Shown piece by piece: positions 44,317 to 52,605 of a stretch of DNA of 64,000 nt (position 1 is its first letter; each line of letters begins with the position of its first letter). The translations under genes were made by a program, and so were the position numbers. This DNA is from Congzhengia minquanensis (GTDB lineage: Bacteria; Bacillota; Clostridia; UBA1381; UBA9506). A model generated the notes under the pieces. That model did not search any database. It saw nothing but the letters and a program-made list of their open reading frames with translations, and had not been told where the DNA came from. Location of the stretch: assembly GCF_014384785.1 (NCBI RefSeq), contig NZ_JACRSU010000001.1:1-64000 (forward strand). The letters run 5' to 3'.

Positions 44317-45489
44317 TTATTCATAGAAAAGATAGGTATTCTTACCGCTTTGCTTTGCTTGATAGAGCGCTTTATCCGCTCTCATAAAGAGTGTTTCAAA
44401 CCTCTTAGTTTCCTCTGTTGCAAAAGCTGCGCCAATCGTACAGGTTACCTTTAAGTCATTCTGTTCTTTAATTTTTTGGGAAGATATTTCTTGAAGTATG
44501 CTTTGCAATTTTTCCTCAAGCTGTTTCCGCCCCCCGTGAAATTCTTTCAGGAATACGACAAATTCATCCCCGCCATATCTACCTAAAATATCTGTTGCTT
44601 GGAACGTCTTTTTAAGGCTATTTGAAACTGAACAAATAGCAGCTGTTCCGGTTTGATGCCCGAAACTATCATTAATTGTTTTAAGATTATCCACATCTAT
44701 AACCAGCATTGCACTTTCTAAACCTTTGTCAGAAGCAAGTATATCGCTTATTTTTTGTTGCACGGTACCGCTGTTCAGGAGCCCCGTCATACTGTCAAAC
44801 ATGGCAAGGTATTCCTTTTCAAGTTTCAGTGCCTCATACTGTTGTACGATTCCGTAAACCAGAAGTATAAACAGTTCGGTTATAATGTAGGACACAGAAA
44901 GCAATTCAAAATTACGCGGAATAAATTTTTCTACAAGCCATATTACAGTGTTGCAAAGAGTTGCCGAAAGCAAGAATATTGCGTGCAAATAGGAAACAAT
45001 TCTCTTTTTGCATATTGCATAAATGACAACAGATAGTTGCGCGATCATATAGGAAATGAGATAAACAAGGTATATTTTATGTAATATCCCATATTCTCTT
45101 ACAATTTTTGTAAAACCTTCTGATTGATCAATTTCAACGGTTTTATAGTAGATAGGAAGGATTCCAGGGCTTGCAGCAATAAACAAAACTACAATACTGA
45201 TTATAATTAGTGTGGGATTCAGCCATTTTGGACGGTCTATTTTACAAATAGTCAATAACATCATCAATAGAAAATAAGGCAAAAAGACTTGCCCTAAATA
45301 GGAAAGACGATTTGCATTTAAGGCAAAGTTCAGGCTTGGCGCAATGGATATTAAAAAATACCCCAAATTTGCCAAGAAAATTGATATGAACAGCAACAAC
45401 AAATACTGATCTTTTTGTTTATCAACTAAAAGGCATATACCAATTAGAATAAATGCAATAATGGTTATTGTTCCATATATGGCTGACAC
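44317..45489 (-). CDS. membrane diguanylate cyclase (GGDEF)
   Basis: 390 residues. The N-terminal half has about seven transmembrane helices, resembling the 7TM sensor module found on some histidine kinases (about 1-215). A short coiled stretch follows, then a GGDEF domain with MTGLLN, DVDNLKTINDSFGH and the active site GRYGGDEF (306-310). The allosteric R-x-x-D site five residues before GGDEF is absent (QATD instead), so product inhibition may be weak. It would make c-di-GMP in response to a membrane or extracellular cue. The GTG at 45489 follows GGAGGGATAAA. Confidence 0.88.
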   Translation of the reverse strand: MSAIYGTITIIAFILIGICLLVDKQKDQYLLLLFISIFLANLGYFLISIAPSLNFALNANRLSYLGQVFLPYFLLMMLLTICKIDRPKWLNPTLIIISIVVLFIAASPGILPIYYKTVEIDQSEGFTKIVREYGILHKIYLVYLISYMIAQLSVVIYAICKKRIVSYLHAIFLLSATLCNTVIWLVEKFIPRNFELLSVSYIITELFILLVYGIVQQYEALKLEKEYLAMFDSMTGLLNSGTVQQKISDILASDKGLESAMLVIDVDNLKTINDSFGHQTGTAAICSVSNSLKKTFQATDILGRYGGDEFVVFLKEFHGGRKQLEEKLQSILQEISSQKIKEQNDLKVTCTIGAAFATEETKRFETLFMRADKALYQAKQSGKNTYLFYE

Positions 45490-45630
45490 ACTTTATCCCT
45501 CCAATGCTAAAAACGGTTTATCAATCATTCGGAGATTGCCGCAATGGGGTTATATACATACTTCGGAAGGGTACGCTTAAAAAGGTGTATAAACCATAAA
45601 TTTGATCGATAGATTCAATAATATATGTAT

Positions 45631-45659
45631 ATTGTATCATATTTATTTCGTCTTTTCAA
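45631..45659 (-). promoter_or_regulatory. sigma-A promoter of the diguanylate cyclase
   Basis: TTGAAA (45659-45654), 17 bases, TACAAT (45636-45631). The resulting 5' leader is about 135 nt. I see no c-di-GMP riboswitch consensus in it. Confidence 0.6.
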
Positions 45660-45719
45660 TAAATAGTCGAATACGCCCCCAAAAAACAATATTCTTGAGG
45701 ATTTTGTTTCATATTGTCT

Positions 45720-45795
45720 TGGTGGAGCATAGGGGATTCGAACCCCTGACCCCAACACTGCCAGTGTTGTGCGCTCCCAGCTGCGCTAATGCCCC
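45720..45795 (-). tRNA. tRNA-Ala (anticodon GGC)
   Basis: Acceptor GGGGCAT pairs with ATGCTCC. Anticodon stem CAACA/TGTTG holds loop CTGGCAG (anticodon GGC). T-arm GGTTCGAAT, A73 and encoded CCA are present. Confidence 0.93.
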
Positions 45796-45816
45796 ATTTA
45801 CTTTATAAAAAATTTA

Positions 45817-45852
45817 ACTGAAAACGACCTGCCCCACGGCAAGTCGTTTTCT
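45817..45852 (-). terminator. terminator-like hairpin between tRNA genes
   Basis: Minus-strand GAAAACGACTTGCC and GGGCAGGTCGTTTTC form a long stem between the CAU tRNA and tRNA-Ala. It could stop transcription or guide processing. Confidence 0.6.
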
Positions 45853-45929
45853 TGGTGGGCCTTCAGGGACTCGAACCCGGGACCTACCGGTTATGAGCCG
45901 GTTGCTCTAACCAGCTGAGCTAAAGGCCC
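45853..45929 (-). tRNA. tRNA with CAU anticodon (elongator Met or Ile2)
   Basis: Acceptor GGGCCTT/AAGGCCC, D-arm AGCTCAGCTGGTTAGAGC, anticodon stem ACCGG/CCGGT with loop CTCATAA, T-arm GGTTCGAGT, encoded CCA. It has no initiator features. It could be tRNA-Met or the lysidine-modified tRNA-Ile2; sequence alone did not decide. Confidence 0.88.
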
Positions 45930-45932
45930 AAA

Positions 45933-46007
45933 TGGTGACCCGTACGAGAATCGAACTCGTGTTACCGCCGTGAAAGGGCGGTGTCTTAACCGCTTGACCA
46001 ACGGGCC
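45933..46007 (-). tRNA. tRNA-Glu (anticodon TTC)
   Basis: Acceptor GGCCCGT pairs with ACGGGTC. Anticodon stem CCGCC/GGCGG holds loop CTTTCAC. T-arm AGTTCGATT and encoded CCA are present. It lies only 3 bases from the next tRNA. Confidence 0.93.
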
Positions 46008-46008
46008 A

Positions 46009-46042
46009 CAAAAGCCTGTAACCCGTTAAGGTTACAGGCTTT
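46009..46042 (-). terminator. terminator-like hairpin between tRNA-fMet and tRNA-Glu
   Basis: AAAGCCTGTAACC mirrored as GGTTACAGGCTTT around a 6-base loop, then TTTTG on the minus strand. It falls inside the tRNA array rather than at its end. Confidence 0.7.
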
Positions 46043-46048
46043 CTGAAT

Positions 46049-46125
<77 letters not shown>

Positions 46126-46142
46126 CTATTCACAACAAAGCT

Positions 46143-46171
46143 ATTATAGCATATATATAATTGGTTGTCAA
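46143..46171 (-). promoter_or_regulatory. consensus promoter of the tRNA array
   Basis: TTGACA (46171-46166), 17 bases, TATAAT (46148-46143), a perfect sigma-A promoter as expected for stable RNA. Confidence 0.9.
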
Positions 46172-46281
46172 TAGTAATTTGAAAATTTTATGCTATTTTT
46201 TATTCTTGGTTTCACGATTTTGTAAAACAACATATGATAGTAGTAGAAACATCAATTTTTAATATGAATGGAGATGACAAA

Positions 46282-47568
46282 ATGTATATTCATGTCGTTC
46301 AGCTGGGGGATACTTTATGGAGCATTGCGAACCGTTACGGCGTTTCCACGCAGCGCATCATTTTGGACAACGGTTTAAATGCACAACCCTTTTTAGTTGA
46401 AGGTCAGGCGCTTATCATTTTGGTGCCTGAAATCATACATACCGTGCGCAGAGGGGATACACTTGCCTCAATAGCCTCAGTATACAACACAACAGAAATG
46501 GAACTTCTTCAGAAAAACCCAAATTTAATTCAAAACCGTCAGCTACGCGTAGGGCAACAGATTACAATTCGCTTTCAAGGCGGCAATGAGCGAAACGTTT
46601 ATATTAACGGTTATGCATATCCATATATCGACCGGGAAATTCTCACCAGAGCACTTCCCTACCTTACAGATCTGACGCTGTTTAGCTATGGATTCACAGA
46701 AACAGGGGAACTTATTCCCATAGACGACCAACCGCTCATAAATCTTGCCTATCAATATAAAACGGCGCCTATTATGCTAATTTCCTCCATCACTGAAGAC
46801 GGTAATTTCAGCGGTGAAAAGGCAAGTCTTTTGTTCAATGATTTACGGCTTCAAAACACGGTGATTAACAATATGATTGCAGTAATGGATGAAAAGGGCT
46901 ATCTTGGACTGGACATTGATTTTGAATATGTAAATCCTGAGGACGGCGAGGCGTTCATCGATTTTGTTAGAAACACCACTGAAAGAATGCATCAAAACGG
47001 TTATCGCGTTAATGTCGACCTGGCGCCGAAAACATCATCAAACCAGGAGGGGCTTTTATATGAAGCACATGACTATGCCAGACTGGGTGCCATAGCAGAC
47101 ACCGTGCTGATAATGACATATGAGTGGGGATACACTTACGGCCCGCCGCTTGCTGTGGCCCCTCTCAATAACGTGCAGCAGGTGGTAACCTATGCTGTTT
47201 CGCAAATTCCATCCAATAAAATCATGCTGGGAATTCCGAATTATGGATATGACTGGAAGCTGCCTTATGAAAAAGGCGTTACCCGTGCTACCAGCATAGG
47301 AAATGAAGAAGCGATTCGCATTGCGGCAGAAAACGGCGCAACCATTCAATTTGACGAAATTGCCCAATCGCCTTTTTTTGAATATTACGCAAGAGATAGA
47401 AGCAAACACATCGTGTGGTTTGAAGACGTACGTAGTATTTTAGGAAAATTTAACCTAATTTCTGAGTTTGCTTTGCGGGGCGGTGGATATTGGAATGTGA
47501 TGCGGCCGTTTTCACAAAATTGGGCACTACTAAGCCAAAAATTTAAAATTCAAAAGGTTGTGCAATAG
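46282..47568 (+). CDS. LysM-GH18 spore cortex/peptidoglycan hydrolase (SleL/YaaH type)
   Basis: 428 residues. Two LysM domains (HVVQLGDTLWSIANRYGVS; HTVRRGDTLASIASVYNTT) precede a glycoside hydrolase 18 barrel with the catalytic motif GYLGLDIDFEYVNPED (D-x-D-x-E) and IMTYEWGYTYGPP. There is no signal peptide, consistent with mother-cell loading of a spore coat or cortex enzyme. Members act as N-acetylglucosaminidases on cortex fragments during germination. The ATG at 46282 has GGAG 9 bases upstream. Confidence 0.92.
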   Translation: MYIHVVQLGDTLWSIANRYGVSTQRIILDNGLNAQPFLVEGQALIILVPEIIHTVRRGDTLASIASVYNTTEMELLQKNPNLIQNRQLRVGQQITIRFQGGNERNVYINGYAYPYIDREILTRALPYLTDLTLFSYGFTETGELIPIDDQPLINLAYQYKTAPIMLISSITEDGNFSGEKASLLFNDLRLQNTVINNMIAVMDEKGYLGLDIDFEYVNPEDGEAFIDFVRNTTERMHQNGYRVNVDLAPKTSSNQEGLLYEAHDYARLGAIADTVLIMTYEWGYTYGPPLAVAPLNNVQQVVTYAVSQIPSNKIMLGIPNYGYDWKLPYEKGVTRATSIGNEEAIRIAAENGATIQFDEIAQSPFFEYYARDRSKHIVWFEDVRSILGKFNLISEFALRGGGYWNVMRPFSQNWALLSQKFKIQKVVQ

Positions 47569-47631
47569 TCTGTATTTATTTTTTTCGGAATAACCGTTGG
47601 ATTTTGCACGCGTCAAAAGCCATCCGTATCA

Positions 47632-47669
47632 AAAGAACCCTGCAGAACAAAATCTGCGGGGTTCTTTGT
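47632..47669 (+). terminator. Rho-independent terminator
   Basis: AAGAACCCTGCAGA and TCTGCGGGGTTCTT flank a short loop and are followed by T-rich sequence. It sits between the spore hydrolase and polysaccharide cluster 2. Confidence 0.85.
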
Positions 47670-47678
47670 TAGCGTGTG

Positions 47679-48073
47679 TTAGTACTTTCTCCAAACCATT
47701 TTATTTACAACGCCTGTGTAGCTTTGAATTAGTTTTACAACCTTCGTTGAAACATTTTCGTCGCTATAATCCAGAACAGGTATGCCAAAATCGCCATTTT
47801 TATTCATTTCCACAGCAGTATAAACCGCTTGCAAAACCTGTTCGGTTGTAATTCCAGCCAATACAAAATTCCCTTTGTCAAGGGCTTCGGGCCGCTCTGT
47901 GCTTGTGCGAATGCACACAGCAGGAAACGGGCTTCCAATCGACAGAAAGAAGCTGCTTTCTTCAGGCAATGTTCCGCTATCTGATACAACTGCAAATGCG
48001 TTCATCTGCAAATTGTTATAATCATGAAAACCCAAAGGTTTGTTTTGAATAACATTTTTGTGAAATTTTAATA
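47679..48073 (-). pseudogene. truncated UDP-GlcNAc 2-epimerase (fnlC-like), 3' end only
   Basis: About 130 C-terminal residues: KPLGFHDYNNLQMNAFAVVSDSGTLPEESS, then CIRTSTERPEALDKG and VNKMVWRK. They are about three-quarters identical by eye to the end of the intact epimerase at 48979-50160. The frame opens after a stop with no start codon. The upstream two-thirds are replaced by the small gene and PIN remnant. It is probably the leftover of an earlier resident cluster. Confidence 0.85.
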
Positions 48074-48241
48074 ATCATCGTAATCACCTTTACCTTCAAT
48101 CAGGGTAAGGCAGTACGGATACATTGCATCAGCCACGGATTTCATCTCTTCCCGACCGTTGTCCTGTCTGAAGCTCCTCATGATCTCATACTCCTTCGGT
48201 ATCGGCATCATCTGTTTGATTGTAACTTTTTCAGAACTCAT
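48068..48241 (-). CDS. small protein of unknown function, 57 aa
   Basis: The ATG at 48241 overlaps the end of the PIN remnant's last frame (ATGAGTTCTGA), an arrangement typical of two-gene toxin-antitoxin or regulatory pairs. The product is polar and mildly acidic with a G-D-Y-D-D-Y tail. It contains PIPKEYEIMRSF and REEMKSVADAMYP. I do not recognise a family. Its 3' end abuts the truncated epimerase. Confidence 0.45.
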   Translation of the reverse strand: MSSEKVTIKQMMPIPKEYEIMRSFRQDNGREEMKSVADAMYPYCLTLIEGKGDYDDY

Positions 48242-48801
48242 TAGCGGCATTAACATCGTCTTTCAGTTCAGCGCAATAAGACATCCAAATCCGGTAACAT
48301 ATTTAAACTGCTGGGCAATACCTTCAGATGACAGATACGTTAGAATATGATCATGTATAAAATTTTTGTCGTTTAGTTCAGAGAAACCATCTGTATTACC
48401 TGTAACAAAATAAATTATCTTCTGATTGTATTTCCACATACTTTTTAATGTGAATCAAGGTTTCTGTAATCAAAAACCATTTTAACAACATTGAGCAACT
48501 CGGTTTTATAATCAACCCGATTTTTCTGAAAAGCAGTGTATGCCTGAGACAATGATAACTTTGATTGTTTTTTAGCCTGCTTAAGGTCAAGTCCATCAAT
48601 TGAATAACAAGAGACCCCATATGGACTATCAATCGCGCCCAATGTTTTTTGAATATTCTTTCCTACCTTGTTGAGTTCTTTTTCTAAATACTTAAAAGTC
48701 AAGCAACTTTATAAAAATTTCAGAAGTGCGCTGGATACATTGTTTCTTCGATCAACAACCATATCCAAGATAATGTTTGTATCAAGAAGAATATATTTCA
48801 T
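48231..48801 (-). pseudogene. PIN-domain nuclease gene broken by frameshifts
   Basis: It begins KYILLDTNIILDMVVDRRN, the classical first PIN motif with its acidic residues. After about 30 codons coding continues in another frame (FKYLEKELNKVGKNIQKTLG ... TELLNVVKMVFDYRN). It then shifts to a segment with IYFVTGNTDGFSELNDKNF, the late PIN motif T-x-N-x-D-F, and finally to ELKDDVNAANEF. At least three frame changes inactivate it. It was perhaps a VapC-like or DUF4935-type RNase toxin. Confidence 0.75.
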
Positions 48802-48978
48802 TAGAATCTGCCCCTCTATTCAAAAATAAAGACCAATACAAAGCGTTCATAGCTCTCCGTGCAGTTCGTAGACATACACTCCATTAACTATCAATTTCTT
48901 AAAGCTCTCAACGAGCGCAAGCTTTATCTTGAAAGATTTCAACGCAATAATATGCCTGGATGTCACTGTAAACAGCTT

Positions 48979-50160
48979 TCATTTTCTCCACACCATTTTA
49001 TCTACAACGCCTGTATAAGACTGAATAATCTTCACCACTTTTGTAGAGACGTTCTCTTCAATGTAGTCTGGTACTGGAATACCGTTATCGTTGTTAGCGA
49101 CCATATCCACAGCCGTAGAAACCGCCTGAATGAGGTGTTTTGTATCAATACCGGCTAAGATAAAGCACGCCTTGTCTAAAGCCTCCGGTCGTTCTGTAGA
49201 TGTTCTGATACACACAGCTGGGAATGGATGTCCAACAGACGTAAAGAAACTTGACTCTTCGGGAAGAGTCCCGGAATCTGATACAACAGCAAAAGCATTC
49301 ATCTGAAGACAATTATAGTCATGGAATCCCAGTGGTTCGTGCTGAATCACACAAGGATCCAATTTAAAGCCCGTTGCTTCCAGACGTTTCTTAGAACGTG
49401 GATGGCAAGAGTAAAGAATAGGAAGATTATACTTTTCCGCCAACGTATTGATAGCTGTGAACAATGACAGGAAATTCTTCTCAGTATCGATATTTTCCTC
49501 TCTGTGAGTAGATAGCAGAATATACTTTCCCTTCTCCAGTCCGAGTTTTGCGTGAATATCTGATTCTTCAATCTCCTTTAAATTAGCGTGTAAAACTTCT
49601 GCCATCGGAGAACCTATCACATAAACACGCTCTTTTGGCAGACCACACTCATGAAGATACTTACGGGCATGCTCTGAATAAGCCAGGTTGACATCAGAGA
49701 TGATATCCACAATCCGTCTATTCGTTTCTTCCGGCAAACACTCATCCTTACAACGGTTGCCGGCTTCCATGTGAAAAATCGGAATATGCAGCCGCTTCGC
49801 AACAATCGCTGACAGGCAGGAATTAGTGTCTCCAAGAATCAACAGTGCATCCGGATGGATGGTATTCATCAGCTTATAAGAGCAATTGATGATGTTGCCG
49901 ACCGTTGCTCCGAGGTCATCTCCCGCTGCGCCCATATAGACTTCCGGATTATCCAGCTTGAAATCATGGAAAAACACGCCGTTTAGATTATAGTCGTAGT
50001 TCTGACCCGTGTGAGCTAGAATCGTATCGAAGTAGATGCGACACTTGTTGATCACAGCGGCTAAGCGTATAATTTCCGGTCGTGTGCCGACAATGATTAA
50101 AAGTTTTAATTTTCCATTTTCTTTCCAGTGAATGTCACTGTAGTCCGTTCGTATGTTCAA
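48979..50160 (-). CDS. fnlC: UDP-N-acetylglucosamine 2-epimerase-type enzyme, FucNAc pathway
   Basis: 393 residues. KLKLLIIVGTRPEIIRLAAVI opens the non-hydrolysing 2-epimerase fold; ILGDTNSCLSAIVAKRLHIPIFHMEAGNR and SDSGTLPEESSFF follow. With fnlA and fnlB it belongs to the Cap5E/F/G (WbjB/C/D) set making UDP-N-acetyl-L-fucosamine, catalysing the last 2-epimerisation. The start is a TTG right after the fnlB stop, 3 bases from GGTGGAG, so coupled translation is likely. Base composition is clearly richer in G+C than cluster 1. Confidence 0.9.
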   Translation of the reverse strand: MNIRTDYSDIHWKENGKLKLLIIVGTRPEIIRLAAVINKCRIYFDTILAHTGQNYDYNLNGVFFHDFKLDNPEVYMGAAGDDLGATVGNIINCSYKLMNTIHPDALLILGDTNSCLSAIVAKRLHIPIFHMEAGNRCKDECLPEETNRRIVDIISDVNLAYSEHARKYLHECGLPKERVYVIGSPMAEVLHANLKEIEESDIHAKLGLEKGKYILLSTHREENIDTEKNFLSLFTAINTLAEKYNLPILYSCHPRSKKRLEATGFKLDPCVIQHEPLGFHDYNCLQMNAFAVVSDSGTLPEESSFFTSVGHPFPAVCIRTSTERPEALDKACFILAGIDTKHLIQAVSTAVDMVANNDNGIPVPDYIEENVSTKVVKIIQSYTGVVDKMVWRK

Positions 50161-51402
50161 TTACTCCACCTCCACAGGCTCACCAAATGTATCCGGATGA
50201 TTCGAATCAAACTGCTCATTCGCCCACATGACTGTCACAAGGTTCTCTGTATCCGACAGATTGATAATGTTATGGGTATATCCAGGCAGCATATGAACCG
50301 CCTCTATCTTCTCACCTGAAACCTCGAACTCGATAACTGGGTAAGGATTCCCGTTCTCATCCACACCAATCTTCCGCTCTTGGATCAATCCATGGCCTGA
50401 TACGACAAAGAAGAACTCCCATTTACTGTGATGCCAGTGCTGGCCTTTTGTAATTCCCGGTTTACTGATGTTAACAGAGAGCTGACCACAGGATTCCATT
50501 TTGAGAAGCTCTGTAAAACTGCCGCGATTGTCCACATTCATCTTCAGCGGAAATGATACTTTCTCCTTCGGTAGATAAGAGAGATACATTGAATAGAGCT
50601 TCATTGCAAAACTGCCCTCTGGTATCTGCGGCATCACAAGTGTCTGTGGCTGCTGTTTAAAGGATTCCAGCAGATCCACGATTTCGCCAAGGGTAACCTT
50701 GTGTGTGGTCGGCACATAGCAGTACCGTACATCTGTTTTACCAATAGCAGTCACCCCGTCAAATTCACAGTGATTTTCCTCTCCATTCAGAGCCAGCAAT
50801 ATTTCTTCTACGAGATCATCGATATAAAGCAGTTCTAATTCCGTACTCCGATCATTCACCTGTATCGGTAGATCGTTTGCTATGTTGTTGCAGAATGTCG
50901 CCACAGCAGAATTATAATTCGGTTTGCACCATTTACCGAAAAGGTTCGGGAAACGATAGACGAGGACTTTTGCTCCTGTCTCTTTGCTGTAGTTGAAAAA
51001 TAATTCTTCCACTGCGAGCTTTGATCTTCCGTAATCCGACTGTCCGTACCGACCAATCAGTGTCGCCTGGATAGAAGATGAAAGCATCACAGGGCAAGTA
51101 TTGTTGTATTTCTTCAAGGTATCAAGCAGAGTAGACGCAAAACCAAAATTACCTTTCATAAATTCGGACTGGTCTTTCGGTCTGTTCACGCCTGCCAGAT
51201 TAAATACAAAATCACAATCCTTGCAAGCGGATTCTAAGTCTTCCTGCGTGGAACTAATGTCATAGGAAACAATCTGTAAATCTGTAGGATTGTCTAGTCC
51301 CTTTATTTTATGTACTCTGTCTTTCCCATCTCGGATACACTCAAGACTCGCCACGAGATTCTTTCCGACAAAGCCTTTTGCACCGGTCACTAATATCTTC
51401 AT
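50161..51402 (-). CDS. fnlB: bifunctional reductase/epimerase of UDP-FucNAc synthesis (CapF/FnlB)
   Basis: 413 residues. An N-terminal extended SDR domain (KILVTGAKGFVGKNLVASL; SDYGRSKLAVEELFF with Y-x3-K) is joined to a C-terminal cupin with GITKGQHWHHSKWEFFFVVSG. This fusion is diagnostic of CapF/FnlB, which epimerises and reduces the 4-keto intermediate from FnlA. It is packed directly against fnlC. The GGAGCAGAGTT site precedes the ATG. Confidence 0.93.
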   Translation of the reverse strand: MKILVTGAKGFVGKNLVASLECIRDGKDRVHKIKGLDNPTDLQIVSYDISSTQEDLESACKDCDFVFNLAGVNRPKDQSEFMKGNFGFASTLLDTLKKYNNTCPVMLSSSIQATLIGRYGQSDYGRSKLAVEELFFNYSKETGAKVLVYRFPNLFGKWCKPNYNSAVATFCNNIANDLPIQVNDRSTELELLYIDDLVEEILLALNGEENHCEFDGVTAIGKTDVRYCYVPTTHKVTLGEIVDLLESFKQQPQTLVMPQIPEGSFAMKLYSMYLSYLPKEKVSFPLKMNVDNRGSFTELLKMESCGQLSVNISKPGITKGQHWHHSKWEFFFVVSGHGLIQERKIGVDENGNPYPVIEFEVSGEKIEAVHMLPGYTHNIINLSDTENLVTVMWANEQFDSNHPDTFGEPVEVE

Positions 51403-51421
51403 AACTCTGCTCCAATCATAT

Positions 51422-52584
51422 TTAACCTTTCAATTTATCCGTTAACCATTTTCGCTTACTGTTAATCCATTGGTTGCTCTCTACAGTTCTCCACACAATC
51501 CATAAAATAAAAAGTATACATGGTAATGTAATCGCAAATGCAGTAAGTGTAGCTTGATTGTATGAATAGCATCCTCTGAATACCTTAAATAACCCTGCCT
51601 CCAATCTTAACATCAACGGCCAATGAACCGCATACGTTGTAAAAGAAATCTTTCCAATCTACACGATTGGTTTAACCTCTAATATCTTTAGTACAAATCC
51701 ATAATTCAGAATGCACCACATACATGTCGCTATACCCGCCGCGCGATAGACGCCCTCTCCGACAAAAGATGTCAAATAAGGATATACGCCGTTACTCTGC
51801 TTTGGAATGCATGCAAGAAAAGTCCCGACCAAAAATACAGGTATCAGAAAACGTTTTTTACTAATTCCGTCTGTATATATTTTGTCTAGCCATGTGGTGT
51901 TCAGGTTCACGATAATAATATAAATCCGCTACAAATGTCCCAAATATAAAAGAAAAAAATTTGGTTTCCCTGCCAAAAACAGAAAACCCGCAAAAATCAC
52001 ATACATAATTCTACGCCATTTCTTTTCTTTTGATAGAAGACAAAGCCTCAGCATTATTATATATCCGAATAATTCGTAACATATCGTCCAGAATGGTCCC
52101 ACATAATCACTGCCCGACCAAAATGGTTTAAAAAGATATTGCTTATCACGTTGCGAATTGTTGGTTCAAAATTACAATAGCCCAAAAGAAAATCATAATT
52201 CCTGACATGCTGTGAAATATCCAAGTGAAACATTAAACCTGTAAACATAAGCACAAGCGAAAATAATGTTGCAGTAGCCACCACAGGGAAAAGTCTCAAA
52301 TAACGTCCTACTGTGCTTTGAAACAAGTCAATATCTTTCTTTTTAAATACGCTGCTCGCCGTCAAAAAGCCGGAAAGCACAAAAAGTATTGTACCGCTAT
52401 GTTGCCGTTAATCAGCGCAGACAACGGAGAGGAGGCAAATATCTCCAGTCCCGTCCCCCCTCGCATACTTTTCAGTCCACGACAGAGTGTACATTTCAGG
52501 ATAATATGCGCATATAAAATGACATAGAATCACATTTAATGACATAAGCCCTCGCAAAACATCCAAGCCTTTCAATCTTTTCAT
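51422..52584 (-). pseudogene. acyltransferase-3 (OafA-type) gene, broken
   Basis: It begins KRLKGLDVLRGLMSLNVILCHF, the standard start of a membrane O-acyltransferase with R and H of the active region. Frame changes near 52435, 52050-52100, 51900 and 51660 separate membrane segments (FPVVATATLFSLVLMFTGLMF; PVFLVGTFLACIP; ISFTTYAVHWPLMLRL). All pieces together match one protein of about 350-390 residues. It lies between fnlA and fnlB, so loss of this acylation may be recent. Confidence 0.8.
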
Positions 52585-52605
52585 ATCAACGACTCCTTAC
52601 TTTTT

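Noticed and set aside
45490..45636. Possible c-di-GMP riboswitch before the diguanylate cyclase
   Set aside because: The 135-nt leader lacks the GEMM-type conserved blocks and no convincing terminator or alternative pairing was found.
48802..48978. Coding gene between fnlC and the PIN remnant
   Set aside because: A 24-codon frame overlaps the fnlC stop (ATGA) but ends at once. The rest is short pieces with stops in every frame, so it is at most the stub of a lost gene.
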